A DNA stretch of 64,000 nt from Zygnema cylindricum (GCA_037447655.1 JBBHKE010002945.1:1-64000), one strand, 5' to 3'; positions 1-13,096 are shown, counted from the first letter of the stretch. Numbers and translations are program-made. The notes: a model not told the origin generated them from the letters alone.

Positions 1-1085
1 AACGACGGAAAAAAAGAGAAAAGCTCAAAATTTCACTAGTTTTGCATTTAGTGATGGACTCCTGAGAGAGAAAAGTATTTGTTTGTATGCGTTCCTCAAG
101 CTGTTTTTGGTTTATTTACGTTGTTCTGCTAAAAAAAAAGAGGTCACCTAAAATAAACAAATTAGCAACAAACGGAAAAGCAAAAACTTGAAACCACAAT
201 CACCAAAGAACTGAACTGAACTGAAACTGTACTGACACTGTACTGAAACTAAAACCGAACTTTTTTGTTTTTATTTTTTCTTAATTTCACAATTAAGCAC
301 TAAACTGACCCAAAACTGAAACTGAAACTGAAACTTAAACTTAAACTGAATTTCACCTGAAACTGGACTGTGTTTCTGTTTCTGTTTTTTTGAGTTTCAC
401 AATCTAAAAGGCAAAACAAAGGAGATTGTTTTCCCGGGCTTAGTACCTGCAAAGAAAACATATAGGAAAAATAAACATGAAAAATATTTTTAGGGGTTCA
501 CATAAAAACATGTTTTAGAAAAATTATAGATAATGGGCAGTACAAAAGCCTCGCAGAAACATAACATATTTAAAATGCAATTACCTAAACCACCTTCTTT
601 ATATTCATGAACTATTACTATATTTGCAATATATTAGCTATTTTTGTATGCATATTAATAACACTTCATATAATTATTCACTTTCTGTAAATACAAGATT
701 TTCCCACCCATCCCCACTTCACAAAAACACTACTAGTGAAATTTCCTCACCCCTTTTTCCACACTAAGTTAACAACCACTAAATCAAAAATTACACCCGG
801 ACATAAATTACATTCAAAAATAAGCTATATGTTAAGGAGGAAGAAAGCCCGAAAGAAAGCTAAAAAGAAAGGTCAAGAGAAAAATCAAAGCAAAGGTTAA
901 AGGAGAGGACAAAAGAAAGGTCAAAAGAAAGGTAAAAAGAAACGTCAAAAGAAAGGTCAAAAAGCAATGGTCAAATGAAAGGTCGAGATCAAAAACAAGG
1001 TTCACAAAAGGTCAAGGGAAAGTTCAAAAGAAGGTCACGAAACCATACATTCGTTAAAACACTGTTGTGAGCAAGATCGCAAGAC
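1..1085. repeat. Intergenic, two simple-repeat tracts
   Basis: No gene is seen. Roughly 190-400 holds imperfect repeats of GAAACT, and roughly 850-1040 holds a purine-rich array of about 11-13 bp units based on AAAGGTCAAAAGA. Both tracts are strongly asymmetric between the strands. Open frames here are interrupted and low in complexity. Confidence 0.6.
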
Positions 1086-2819
1086 TTTGGCCCGATCTCG
1101 TGCCTCCATAACGTATCCCGAGGTGTTTTTTATGGTCGCCACGTGGCGGTTAATGGCAGCGGAACAGGCGGCGTTGCATGGAGCCTCACAGGATTCTTCT
1201 CGAGTTTGGCCCTCGCCCTTAGCACAACAAGGCTCACCAATTAGGTTTACCTACACAAGAAACAACAAATGAAACCATGGGAAAATGAGTTTTTCTAGGA
1301 TCTTTAAGATTGGGCATAAAACCAAATATGAACCTAGACAACAAACAACAGCAAATCAATCATAGAAAGATGATTTTTCTAGGGTTTTTAGGTTTTTCAA
1401 GGTTTAGGCATGAAACCAAATGTGAACTTTGGCGAGGCGAACCATTTAGATTTGTCTAGACAACAAAACATAGAAAATCAAATCATAAGACCACAATAAA
1501 CTTTGGACATGAAACCAAACGTAAACTTACCGAATTTAAACTTTGGGCCTCACCTAGATATTCTAGTTCTATGGCCTATAGCTTGACTTTTCTGTAAATT
1601 TAAGGCCAGAAAAGAATCACAAGTAACAACACAATTTCCAAAGAAGCTTGCAACTGCAACAATTTCATTTCCCTAATTTTCAATTTTAATAATACCTTGG
1701 TTTCCGGTACACACCGCTACTGGTGTAAAGGAACTTTAATATTAAAGCAAAATTTTATCCATAATACAGGTTTAGAGCAGTCGTTTGTAGTCCACCTTGA
1801 ACAGTGTTATGAACACTGGCCAAAAGAAAAACGCAACCGGAACAGTGTTTTTTATACTAATAACGACGGGCGGGGTAATTGCAAAAAAATCCCATCACCT
1901 AACCCGCACAATTACAGTTTTGGCATCCGTTTTCCAGTAATCTTTGATTTCCTATCTTCCAAACCAAGACCCAAAAATGACCTCCCAAGCAATTCCAATT
2001 CCCAAAAAATCTCTATTTTTGATTTCCCGATTCTCGATAACTAAAAACTTGAATCATAGTCACTGTCATTCGGGGGTTTACGGTCCGAGAACGTTTTAAA
2101 AATAAATACGGTCGCAGTGAATGATAGTTTATCCCAAATTATATGAGGTCGCAAATAAGAATATAAGAATAATAAGAATATTTCCTGCCGATGGAAAACT
2201 TCCAAAAGAGTTTCCAGCCGGATTGGTGAGGATGAGAGGACATTCACCAGGACAAAAAAATACAGGAACAAGACTGTGTTGGAACATAGTCGCAGTGAGC
2301 ATGATCCGTTAGAGAAATTATGGGGAGGACAGCAGAAAGCCAAAACAAAGAGGAACTGAAAAGTCTTACAAACTATGCCGGTAATATAATAGAACCTCAC
2401 TTTTGGGCTCCAAATATGTAAAAAAAAAAAAAAAAAAATTCATAGAAGGTTGAAGGAGAGCAAAGGACGTTTTTTTCCAAGATGTGAAGTCAAGGAATGA
2501 CGCTACATTCAGTTCCTCATGTTTGTGAAAAAAAACTAAACCATTTGCAAATTATGAGTGCCAGAGAATGTCAAAGAAAATGGAAGGGTGGAAATGGTGG
2601 ACTATGTAAGGGAATAAATCCCAAAAATTACAGAAAATCACCAAAAGAATTTTGAGCCTAGCTTCTTCAGTCTCTGCTTGTGAAAGAATTAGTCGACATA
2701 TGAACAAATTGTAAGAAAAAACGAAACAGATTAAGGACAGTAGGTTGAAGAGGCTTTGTCAATTCATGTCTTTTTGGACTAAAAGATAAACAAGAGAAGG
2801 AAATACATAAAGATACTCT

Positions 2820-3101
2820 AAAATGGGCATTTGAGATGATTCTGATAGAGACAAAATGTCAAGTGAGGATGGTTCAAATGATGACGGAGAAGATGACGAA
2901 GTGGAAAGTAGTCATGAAGAGACGGATGAGAACTGGAAGATAACTATGAGAAGGAGATGTATGAGGAAAAACTCAAAATTCTAATGGTAATGTTTCTCAA
3001 GAAGCTGGTGAAGAAGTGGAAAAGGAAAGGGCGGAGAGGAAGAGGACGACCAGATAGAAAATGAGAATAAAGCAGACAGTGATGAAGAGAACAATGATTA
3101 G
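2820..3101 (+). pseudogene. Possible decayed 3' end of an acidic protein
   Basis: Read in successive frames, this stretch encodes runs of Asp, Glu and Ser. The first frame gives SNDDGEDDEVESSHEETDEN (about 2874-2935). A later frame ends EEEDDQIENENKADSDEENN, then D and a stop at 3099-3101. At least two frame changes and internal stops separate them, so a working gene is unlikely. The acidic tail would suit a nuclear or nucleolar protein, but the sequence is too degraded for a family name. Codon-like GA-rich sequence could also arise from simple repeats. Sequence from 1086 to 2819 holds no frame I can support. Confidence 0.22.
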
Positions 3102-4129
3102 AACTTGACTTTATTTGTTGAATTTTTGGAAGTTAAAGTTATTGTAAATTTTTTTACAAAGAAAAAAGGGCTTTAAAATTTCGTTGGTGTGTTTGCTTAG
3201 GAATGGTATCGGCTTACTTTTAGTAGTGTTATCTATCTAGGCTACCATTTTTTCACGGTGCTTGTGGCTTTCAAAGTAATATTGAAATGAAGGTGAAGTT
3301 ATTTCGCTTTTGATTTATAAAGTTGCACTCGCGTTAGAATGACTGTCATCCTAATTGTCTTCCTTTGAATTGGGCTAAGAGCTTTGTTTTGTCCATTGTA
3401 TAAAACCGATCCATCTCTTTAAAAATGCAATGCATACCTAGACAATTTATGTTTTTCAATCATAAGAAAAAAACAGATGTTTTATGTTTTTCATCTGTTA
3501 GAAAATCTAAAATTCTAACCCCACAATTTTTGTGCCAAATATGGGATGAATGCAGTTTTCTGTTTCCCGAAGATTTTTACGAGAAATGGCGAATATTCTT
3601 AAAACGAGAGCATTCACTATGCCTTAAAGTAAATCCCTAATCCTCCCGAAGCAAATCCTTCCCAACAATTTCAGACAATCCCAAACACCTCAACCTCAAT
3701 CCTCGTAACATCATCCTCTCACACCCATAGATTTTCCTCATTAATATTCTCAATGTACCTAGAATAGAAACACACCGAACTCATCTTAAACCTCATACTC
3801 TCTCTCCCATACTTTATCCGCAAGAATATTCCCAATATGAAGTACCTCAAATCTCAAAAGAATATACTAACATATCAACACCAATCCTCCTAAACCTCAT
3901 CCCCTCTCTCCAATCCTTTCAATCAAGAATATCCCCAATGAGAAAAAATTAAGTACCTTGAGACCAGCTGGTACACCTTGAAGCTGAGGAGTCTCACGGC
4001 TCTCCTCCAATATATTGACGCTGAGAATTGCCTCCCCTCCCCTCCCCTCTTGAACTCCTGTGAGTCTAACTTGTGCATTTAAAAAAAAAACAGTTTTTTT
4101 TTCCATCTCACTTTCTGATTCATTTTTTG

Positions 4130-4590
4130 TAGAGTTGTGTATCGATAAAAAAAACTTATCGCGATAGAACCGATACCGATCATTATCGGTTATCGAACGG
4201 TGAGGGGGACGGATATATCGCTCCGAGACCAACAAATTCCTTATCAGCGATATATGGAAAAAAATATAGTACGCTATATTTTAGTACTTTATGTTATACT
4301 GTATTGTATTTTTCATTGTATATAGCGTGGCATGCCACGTATGACAACCTGTTCCGTACCCTATTTAACTGAAGAACAGGAGTTCAGTAAAACGGAATAA
4401 ACCGTGCATATGTGTGATTTGAACCGTACAATTATCAACGATAGTTATCAAACCGGCGTTATCGCGATAATGTCGGTTTTTTATCACGATACCACCGGTA
4501 CCAATATATTGTGCCAATATATCGATTATCGGTAGGCCAAAAAAAGGGCTATATCGGTTATCGGCAAATGGCTACCGATACACAACACTA
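4130..4590. mobile_element. hAT-type MITE with 8-bp duplication
   Basis: This 461-bp non-autonomous element begins TAGAGTTGTGTATCG and ends CGATACACAACACTA, which form terminal inverted repeats. It is flanked by an exact 8-bp target duplication, ATTTTTTG, at 4122-4129 and 4591-4598. An 8-bp duplication with such ends is typical of the hAT superfamily. The interior is rich in short palindromes around TATCGG and CGATAT and has no coding frame. Related copies lie at 22797-23593 and, split by other elements, between 11056 and 22357. Confidence 0.9.
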
Positions 4591-4598
4591 ATTTTTTG

Positions 4599-5591
4599 AG
4601 TAACCCAAAACCAAGGAGCAATTTATCCAAGCAAAAGTGCAGGGTTTTCCCAGGTTTTTTTAAGGTCTTTACTGGGTTTCCATAGGGTTTTTTGGAAGAA
4701 GGAAAAATTTGTCGACGTTAAAATAGAACTGTGAAAAAAAAAAAATCAAAACAATGAAGTGTTTGATACTAAGGCATTTTAGACGTTTACTGCTAATAGT
4801 CTTGATTATGCTTTAGATGGCCATATTTTGACTGGAACTACATACTCATATATTGATAAACTAAACTAAAAACAACTAATCTAAACATACCAAAACAAAA
4901 AGGTCCATTTACTTAAAAAGCAAAGACAAATTAGACTACACACGTATTTACCAAAATCATAATTCCCACAATGTTGGCAAGTGCTTGAAAAAAGAAAAAA
5001 GGAGGCAAATATTAGCATAGTGTACTGTACGCATAGTATAATAGTGTGCATCGTACTTTTTGTACATGAAAGTTTTCGAGGACTTTGCTGGTGAAAATAG
5101 GCGAAAAAGTTGCTTCATCTTTTTCTTTCCATTAAGTTATTTTTCTTCCTGTAAATCTTTATTACTCTTTTCACCTCTTTAAGCTCTTTTGTTTTTTCTC
5201 TTTCAATTTTTTCCATCTTCTTTTCCTCAATTGATTGCTGAAGTAGTGACAGGTATGGTTAGTCTTTTGCTTTCTTGTTCATGAGCTTTGGTTTGCCTAA
5301 AACCGAAACTGTAAAACTGGTGCCCTAAAACTGATCGAATTAGGGTTTCAGTTTGGATTTAGATTCAAGGTTTGAAGGTAATGGTTCGAGTAAATCAAAA
5401 ATAGTCAAACAAAATTCTGAACAAAAAACAGTGAGAAAGAAATGCTAAAATCCAAAACAAAAATGGCACAATTCTGGACAAAACAAAGTAAAACAAAATT
5501 TCAAAACTAATACATAGTACCGGCATGATTCTGAAAAAAAAATTGTGAAAAGTACAAAAATTGTGAGACATTCCAAGATTGCGAGAAGTAC
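4599..5591. other. Intergenic or intronic, no feature seen
   Basis: This AT-rich stretch has short pyrimidine tracts but no open frame, repeat or RNA gene that I can support. If the tentative minus-strand gene at 5592-6642 is real, this region would hold its later introns and exons. Confidence 0.4.
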
Positions 5592-6642
5592 CATGCAGAA
5601 GCAGTGAAGCCTTTCCTTCGACCAACAATTTTCCCATCCACAATATCCTCAATAAGATACTTTTTGCTGTAGGCCAAGCTCTTTCCTTTCTTTCCATTCT
5701 CAATTTCCCCTCCTTCCATTCCATCCTTTCGATCCATTTCTTGTGCTTCCAATTCTCCCTCCCTCATTTCCATCTCCCTCCCCCCTTCTTGTCTCCCTCC
5801 CCCCTCCCCTCCCTTCCCTCCCTCCCTTCCCCCCTCAATTCTAATATCCTCCCTCCCTCTCCGTTTCCGTCTCCCTCCTCGTCTCCCTTCACCTCCCCTG
5901 CCTCCCCTCCCTCTCCCCTCCCCTCCCTCCCCCTCCCTCCCCTCCCTCCTCCCTCTCCCTTCCCCCCTCAAAGGCAGTAGCTTGCTCTGTGGAGGCACGT
6001 GAACGGCTCGATCGGATCTTTCTCCGAATTTTCCGAATTTCCAAAAAGACTAAAAGCTCCTGCCTCCTGTGCCACGTCAGCATGTAACGTCACAAGTACG
6101 GTCACAAGAGCGGCAGCCATCAGCAAGCGCCGATTCCGGTGTACCATACCGTACAATGCGTACGGTTCCCGATGTACTTTGTCCGTACGGTGTGACGTCA
6201 CAGGGGAAATTTCGAGGTTGCCTCGCAGTTTCAGCTTGTTTTCAGAGGAGGATTTCTGATTTGAGGGAGATGAGGGGGAAGGGGGGTGGGGGGAAGGGAC
6301 GGAGGAGGTGGAGGAGGAGGAGGAGGAGGAGGAGGAGGAGAGGGAGGAGGAGGACAAGGAGAGAGGAACTGATTCAGGTGAAGCATCCTTGAATTTGTCC
6401 GTACATGTATTATCCGTGCGGTGTGTACGGATTTTGAGGTTGGTAGTACTTGAGGGAATGTACGGAATAGATGATCTCAGGGAGATAGACCTGCCTTTGA
6501 GAGGCTTAGAGGACAGGGAGGAGGAGGAGGAGGAGGAGGAGGAGGAGGAGAGGGAGGAGGAGGAGGAAGACTTGTCCGAAGGAAGGGGCGACGGCCATGG
6601 CGGACTGGAGAAGAGAGAAGGCCAACTGCAGACACGTGTCAT
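5592..6642 (-). CDS. Tentative plastid-targeted protein, first two exons
   Basis: Exon 1 would run from the ATG at 6642 down to 5999 and exon 2 from 5666 to 5592. The first intron has GT at 5998-5997 and AG (complement of CT) at 5668-5667, and its phase (2) is compatible on both sides. Exon 1 encodes a Ser-rich N-terminus, whose long Ser runs come from (TCC)n tracts. It continues with a twin-arginine plus hydrophobic segment, RNRRLLMAAALVTVLVTLHA, ending near QEAGAF, which resembles a thylakoid lumen transfer signal. Joined to exon 2, the sequence reads DPIEPFT then KKYLIEDIVDGKIVGRRKGF. A donor follows at 5591-5590. I could not find a convincing third exon. The intron is GA-rich on the sense strand. 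I do not recognise the family, and the gene may be broken. Confidence 0.38.
5690..5970. repeat. Pyrimidine-rich (CCCTCC)n tract
   Basis: The plus strand is almost purely C and T, in degenerate CCCTCC and CTCCCT units. It creates long artefactual open frames on both strands. It would form the first intron of the tentative minus-strand gene. Confidence 0.85.
6300..6560. repeat. Two (GAG)n purine tracts
   Basis: Two GAG trinucleotide arrays, about 6303-6350 and 6518-6560, flank about 160 bp of mixed sequence. On the minus strand they encode poly-Ser in exon 1 of the tentative gene. On the plus strand they would read poly-Glu, which I treat as an artefact. Confidence 0.85.
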
Positions 6643-6909
6643 CACGTACGTCTCTTTTAATACCGCACTGTACGGATTGCTTATCTTCTAAAGGTGTCAC
6701 AGCAGTAAGTTTGAAACTTTAGCACAAACAATTTAATAAAATAATTAATAAGAAAACAATTTACTATCTTTATTCATTTATTCTCTTAATAGTCATACTA
6801 GCAATAATCAATAATGCAATTCCGTTCATTAGGTCATGTAATAGCAATAGAAATAGACAGATTTATCCCTACAGTATTGTTATTTGTTCAGAACTTCACA
6901 ACTACAGTA

Positions 6910-7127
6910 CACCTTGTATCGCTATTAGGGTTAATGTTTTTTTTGCCACTTAAAACATTTTTTCTCCGTACACACTTGTCTGATTGTGGATCTGACGGTT
7001 GCGATTGAAAGGTAAGACTCTCAGCTTCCGATTGGCGGTGTTAAACTGAAAATTGGACAAGTGTGTACGGAGAAAAGATGTTTTAAGTGGCGAACAAAAA
7101 CAGTAACCCTAATAGCGATACACGGTG
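6910..7127. mobile_element. Fold-back MITE in a TA duplication
   Basis: A 218-bp element lies between TA at 6908-6909 and TA at 7128-7129. Its left end starts CACCTTGTATCGCTATTAGG and its right end is the inverted equivalent. The inverted repeat continues for about 75 bp on each side, through a shared CCGTACACACTTGTC block, so most of the element can fold on itself. A TA duplication and a CAC-type end suggest a Tc1/mariner (Stowaway-like) origin. A relative lacking the right end is at 25171. Confidence 0.85.
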
Positions 7128-7740
7128 TACTGCTCATAGCTTCATACTAGTGAAATCGCAAAATGGACACGTGAGGCGAAAATTCAAATTTCAAAAGTGT
7201 TACGTGGAAGGTTGCAGCCCACGATTGCAGCCGTCGCAGTATTAAACAGTATTGTATATTGTATGGATTTGTATTGAAATATTGAATATATCGCATGCAC
7301 TACGTATCGTCGTATCCTGAGTTGCATCGAAAGACACCTGATATGTATATCGCGATATAAATATCTATTCAGTACAGTACTCGATGTGCGATACGTGTGG
7401 GATTTAGAGTACTTGAGGTATAATACAGTTACAGTACTGTAACTGCAGATTGAACTGCCGACGGCAACCAACAAAGAAACAAAAATATCCTGCAAAACGT
7501 GAAACTGAGGGTACTTTCGCATGTGCTAAAGTTACATTCTTTTTTTTTCCTCCATAACCTAGAAAAAAAAGAGAAAATCCGCAGCCGTCCCGGAAAATTG
7601 AAATTACCACCGTACTAATTGCATTACCTTGAAACTTTATATGTATTGCGGTTTGTCGTCTAGCGCGATGCAATTTGTCGTCTAGCGCATTTCGACCCAC
7701 TTTCGCGTCCTTCCAGCTCATGTTCAAACTTTACATAAAA

Positions 7741-7834
7741 TCACCTCGCGAGGTGATTTTTAATAAAGTTCCATGAGGTGAGCGAATTCACCTCGCGAGG
7801 TGATTTTTAATAAAGTTTCAAGAGGTGAGCAAAT
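7741..7834. repeat. 47-bp tandem repeat with palindrome
   Basis: There are two copies with a period of 47 bp (starts 7741 and 7788). Each begins with the perfect 16-bp palindrome TCACCTCGCGAGGTGA, followed by TTTTTAATAAAGTT. The flanks carry further GAGGTGA half-sites. Confidence 0.85.
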
Positions 7835-8021
7835 AGGCAGATGCTGTCGCAGGTGTTGGAAGTTTTTGACAATTTTTGTGCACGGAGTACCCAAAAAAAA
7901 CCTAGTGCACGTTTTCAGTCCGTGAGTGACTTTTTTCCGTGCGCTTTTTTCCGTACAGGGGGCGTGGAGAGGGTCTCGACCAACCGACACCATTTCGCAA
8001 AAGCGAAGTCCATGGAAGCGC

Positions 8022-8022
8022 C

Positions 8023-8078
<56 letters not shown>
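8022..8078. repeat. (CT)n microsatellite
   Basis: A near-perfect CT dinucleotide run of about 57 bp. It generates Ser/Leu-rich phantom frames on the plus strand. Confidence 0.95.
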
Positions 8079-8080
<2 letters not shown>

Positions 8081-8157
8081 ACCGCCGCATCTATCTCACA
8101 ATTCTTGCAATAAAAAACGTCAATTGGGCGTATTTTGATGGAAAGTAGAGTGAGAAA

Positions 8158-9445
8158 TGTTGTTCTTTGGTCTAAAATAGACCGCAGAAGCCACCCAAAC
8201 TATCATGCAAGAAGCTAAGCGAAGCTAGGCCAATGAACAATCATTTGAAATGCATCCTCCATTTAACATACAACAACATTTAGGGTTTCATGGAATAATC
8301 AACATAAATAAACCCTATGACAATATCTAAGGTTTGATGGAATAATCGACATAAACAAACCCTAGGACAAATGCATAAACAATGCATATCAAACATATAT
8401 AAAATAACATAAATAATAAAAACAAATGCATCACACATAAACAAGAGTATAATCAAGGTATAATCATTATATCATTCAAAGTGCATGACCTAATCGACAA
8501 CCCTAAAATACTACATCTTTGGTCCCCACTTTACTAACCAGCATTGATTATTAATTCCTAACCAAGCTCATTCCTATATATACACTTGTGAGCTGTCAAA
8601 TAATCACTAAGTGTCAAAATAACCAACGTAAATTACGTTACTGTCACTAAATCCTATTTACGCATAATAACCTTTTAGTAAGAGTAAACTAATCGTAAGC
8701 GTACACCTGAGAGTCAAGCAATCGTAAGCGTACACTTGTCTACAAGTATGATATTGTACACACACAAATTAAACTATCAAAACCCTAATTGATCACTTAA
8801 ATATAAACATCATAATCAACACTAGTTTATAATGATGTAAAAGACAAAACAATGTTACTCCAAATATTTTCACCGACGCATCCACAAATCCGCGTCATAA
8901 GTGACAACTTGCTTAGTCACTTGTCGATAAGTCCACGTAGTGAACCGACATCGCATATGTACGGTCCACTTAATAACACGTCATCAAACAATACGATCTC
9001 TTGAAAATATCGGCGGACGCCGTCCGCCCTCCACGTGTACCTCGAACTACTGCCGAAAATTAATCCGTACCTTCTAAATCTTTTCCGTACTGAATATACG
9101 TCGTTTGCAATAAATGCGCCTGTCGCAAACTGTTTTGTACGTGCGACGTAATATTTTAGCTTGTCGCATTCTGTTTTTCGTACGCTTCTTCGCGTCACTT
9201 CATTTGTACTTCGTACGTTTCAAACAATTCATATTTCATATCGGATCGCTTCGCGATCCGCCGTACATTTTCAAATGTTTGTTCGCGCCACTCACACGTC
9301 ACTTTAATTTTGCTCGTACACTAACTCCCCCGAACCGCAAATCTGTTCAAAACTCCACAGTACATCATGTAAAATATATACGCACGAAATGTCGCGTGCG
9401 CACCAAATTTCACGTACACACAAAACTAAATATTCAAAAACAACA
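8158..9445 (-). mobile_element. Solo LTR, family X
   Basis: This 1288-bp element starts TGTTGTTCTTTGG and ends CAAAAACAACA. It is flanked by an exact 5-bp duplication, AGAAA (8153-8157 and 9446-9450). The TG/CA ends and 5-bp duplication mark it as an LTR. Its interior, for example the block around GGATCGCTTCGCGATCCGCC near 9242-9262, matches in inverse orientation the LTR that ends at 21592, so I assign minus orientation. No internal coding region accompanies it. Confidence 0.85.
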
Positions 9446-9450
9446 AGAAA

Positions 9451-11050
9451 AAACTAAAATCAAAATTGAGAAACCATGGCGGAAAGTTTTAGAATTTGTG
9501 ACGTCGACGCTGTCATAATCTGAGCGTGACGTCAAAATGTCACAAACCCTAAACATCTTCGATGTCACAAGTTGTTAGACGTCTACAACCGTCGCTATTT
9601 TGTAAAAGTCATCAATTGTCGCGAGATTTGTAGTCGTCCAACAACCGTCACAAATTACACCTGCGTCTACATCCGTCACAATCTAAAGTAGCGATTTCAT
9701 TTTTTTACATACGAATGCTCTAAAAGTAGTACGGAGAATCTTGCCTAAAAACAAAGTTACAAGACAAAATTTTCGGTTACATGCGAAAGTACCCTGACTC
9801 GCGGCCTCGCGGTCATTGTAACTTGGAGATTGTGGGCATATGCCACTATTCCATTAGCAATCCCAGTAAAAGTAAGGACACGTTTATTGTCAGGGTCTTC
9901 CATTCTTTCTGGTCCATAAACAACCCCTCACTTGCGTTGACTCATTTTGGTTGGCACCACGTAGGCTATTATTCAGATTTTTAGAATATACAAATATTAA
10001 AGGAGGGACTACATCAGTAAAAAAATGAAGTTGTTTACTGGAAAACATACTTTTCTTTACTAAGGTGTGTTGTTTATTTTATTTATAAAACATGTTTACT
10101 AAAGATTCTTCAAGATTCTCCAAACTTTTGGGCGTCAATTTCGACATTCCGATTTTGAGTTTTCGAAGCAAACGCTCATTCTCCTACACAATCTCCTCAA
10201 CTGTTCTCCACGAGGACACTTCCCACACATTGGAAACAAGATATCAAATCCACTGTGGACGAGTGATGATAACCTAACAATTGCCAATGGCTATGTGCCT
10301 TCGTATAGGATGGAAAAGCGACGAAAAAATCTTTGTCGGATGATATCCTTTGACGCTTCTTTTCCTCCGCAAAAAGGAATTTGCATTTAAAACATAATGG
10401 CACAATTCGTATAGTGGAAAAGTACGCACGCACAAACGTTAATATTGAATACGATTTTACAAATATAAAATCTCGCCCGTCCGTACATCTACGTCGTTTA
10501 AACTTTTTGCTAGTAAACGATAATTATAGGTATTTGTTTTATCACGATAATTTTTGACATGGTACACAACACTACGAAACCTAAAACATTTACAACGGCT
10601 CAAAATCTAAACGCTTACAACGTAACAAAACAATCGACGTTTATTAAATCGTCCCAAAATTATGTAGCGCCTACAAACGTTACAAAATCAATCAACAATT
10701 TCTTTTTTGGACATTAAAACACCCCGGAAAATTAATATGTAGAAAAAATACAAAATAAATCTACATCTCGGAGATGCATCTGGAGGTTTTTGTAATTGTA
10801 CGACAAACATTACCGTTGTACTTCTGATGAGGGGCCATCGTGTAAAGTTTTTAAGTAGTGGTTTAATTTGGGCGGTGCCACGTAAGTTAAGGTCATATAT
10901 TGACAATTGTCAAATATTTCACAAATCGACCATGTAAAATATGAATGTATTCATTTGCGTACCATATACTTACATGCCATGTACTTCCATACCTCTTTGC
11001 GCAAGAAACCACGAAAATGGAATTATGGTAGAAATAGCGTAGCAAAGAAA
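9451..11050. other. Intergenic, no gene supported
   Basis: About 9460-9700 has repeated TGTCACAAACC and CCGTCACAA motifs with many GACGTC sites. The rest is AT-rich, with short frames that lack family features or splice context. A sequence resembling the hAT-MITE end (TACACAACACTAC) lies near 10563-10575. Confidence 0.45.
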
Positions 11051-11149
11051 TGACTGAGTGTTATGTATCGGAAAAAAACGTACTGCTACAAAACTGATAT
11101 CAATGGTTATGGGTTATCGATTGGTGAGGGTGTTGTTTTTGAAATGTTT

Positions 11150-12202
11150 TGAAACTCTGAGACCTCCATAAGTCCTCAGAGTGGACAGCTTCCAAGAAGC
11201 CTCTAGGATAACCCTGACCCCTTTGTGTTTCAGCAAAAACAACTGTCACCTTGGCAGACAATAACTCTGACCAACTTCACCCCTGTGAAGGCAAAACTCC
11301 CATGAGTCAATAGCAAAAAGAATCTATGAATTTGCTCCCTTGAGCAATAAGTTATGGAGGGTCAAAGTTGACCTTTTGTACAGAAGCTCTCTGGGAGAGA
11401 GGGTCCTATCTCCTAATTTTTCTAAGTCCTGTCTCTCTCACACTCTATCTACTGATGTACAGAGCCAATCAGATTACAGTTTCGTACACAAAAGTACAGC
11501 TGTCGGTGTACTTTCTGTACAGACACTATACGACATGGCCTAAATGTCGACACGTGGTATGTCCGGATTCGCTCCCGTAATCCTCGAAGATGCCGCGATC
11601 CAATGTAAATCCGGCACGTGTCATCCGATGTGGCGATGACCACAAACCGCCTAAATCCTCTTCCGCGATCCCGGCGTTAATTCTGGTCGTCCAATTAAAT
11701 TCACATTTAATCGTAGCTGTAATAAATACATGCGCGGTATTCGTTTCATTAAAGAAATAAATGCGCGGTATTGGTTTCTTATCCGTATCGTAATCCGTAC
11801 TTTTACATCAATGGATCTATGTCTCCCGTAAAAAGTTACAGTTAAATGAATTATCCTACCTGATAATGTTTAATTAAATATCAAACTATATAGTACGTAA
11901 CACTAGTTAAAGACTTAACGGCTAAGGCTATCGGCTGCCGGCTGTTTGCCGACCGGTAGGTACCAGGATCAAATCCTGTGGCCGGCACATACCTTTTAGT
12001 AAATAAACCCCTAACTAATATATATTTCGCGTAAACCTTTGGATAGCCTAGGTAGCCATAGCTCTAGCTCCCTCTCCAATTTCTCGGTGACTGCGACAAG
12101 TTTGAGAGTTGGAGAGAGAAGTTAGAGGTAGACTGCCTCGGCTTCTTTCTATTTTTCTATTTAGACCTAGAAAATAATTTAAATGGACCATTAATTTCTA
12201 CA
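11150..12202 (-). repeat. 3' LTR of copia A
   Basis: This copy is uninterrupted and acts as the empty-site reference for the 5' LTR insertion: it reads AGTACGTAAC at 11892-11901, where the other copy has a 1.49-kb insert. The gag start ATGGAG is present near the inner end (complement of CTCCAT, 11164-11169). A tRNA-like box B match, GGATCAAATCC, lies at 11966-11976 on the strand opposite to the LTR. Confidence 0.9.
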
Positions 12203-13096
12203 CTCCCCTTATTTTCTAGTCAATCTTTAATTTCAGACCACACTTTTCCCTGCAGAAAATTAGCTCAGGGGAAGGCACAGGTTTGGTCATCATATCTGCT
12301 ACCATCTCACTATTTGGTCAGTACTCTAAACTGATTATTTTGTTTTCTACTTTCTCTCTAACAAAGCTGAGTCTGATGTTCATGTGTTTGGCTTTAAAAT
12401 GATGTTTAGGATTGGCAGAAATAGCGATTGCTGCCTGATTATCACAAAAAAAATTCTGCACACCACTCTTAAGGTGACCAAGCTCACCGAGCAAAAACTT
12501 GACCCACATCAATTATTTTACAGCAGAGCAAGAGGCCATATACTCAGCCTCCATGGTGGACTGAGCAATAAGTTTTTGGTGTTTGCTACTCCAACAACAA
12601 GCCCCATCACCCACATATAATACATATCCAGAAGTGCATCTCCTCATCGGAGCATCACCGTAACTAGCATCACTCCAAGTAGTGACGTCAGTATTCTCCC
12701 CACCCAAATGTAACCATAGATCCCTAGTTCCTATCAAATATCTAAGGACTCTCTTAGCTGCCTCCCAATCCCTCTTAGTGGGAGCATTTAGACTTCTACT
12801 CAGCACTCCTACAGCTGCAGCTAAATCCGACCTGGTACAATTCATAAAATAGATTAGACTTCCCACTACTAGCCTGTAAGCAATAGTCTGCATAAACTTT
12901 TGTTCTTTAGGACTTAATTCCTCGTCTAAGACTATGACTCCTTCTTCCTCACTCCCCTCACTTTCCTTCTTCAACTCCATTGGAGTTGTACAACTATTAG
13001 CTTTATCCATTTGAAATTGTTCAAGCATATTCCCTATTGCATCCTTTTGAGTCAATCTTATAATTTTTCTTTTTCGGTCTCTCTCTACTTGAATTC

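Noticed and set aside
3957-4068. Exon-like minus-strand segment (TGVQEGRGGEAILSVNILEE) with plausible splice sites
   Set aside because: Its phase does not join to the tentative exons at 5592-6642, no partner exon was found, and part of the sequence is a G-rich simple repeat.
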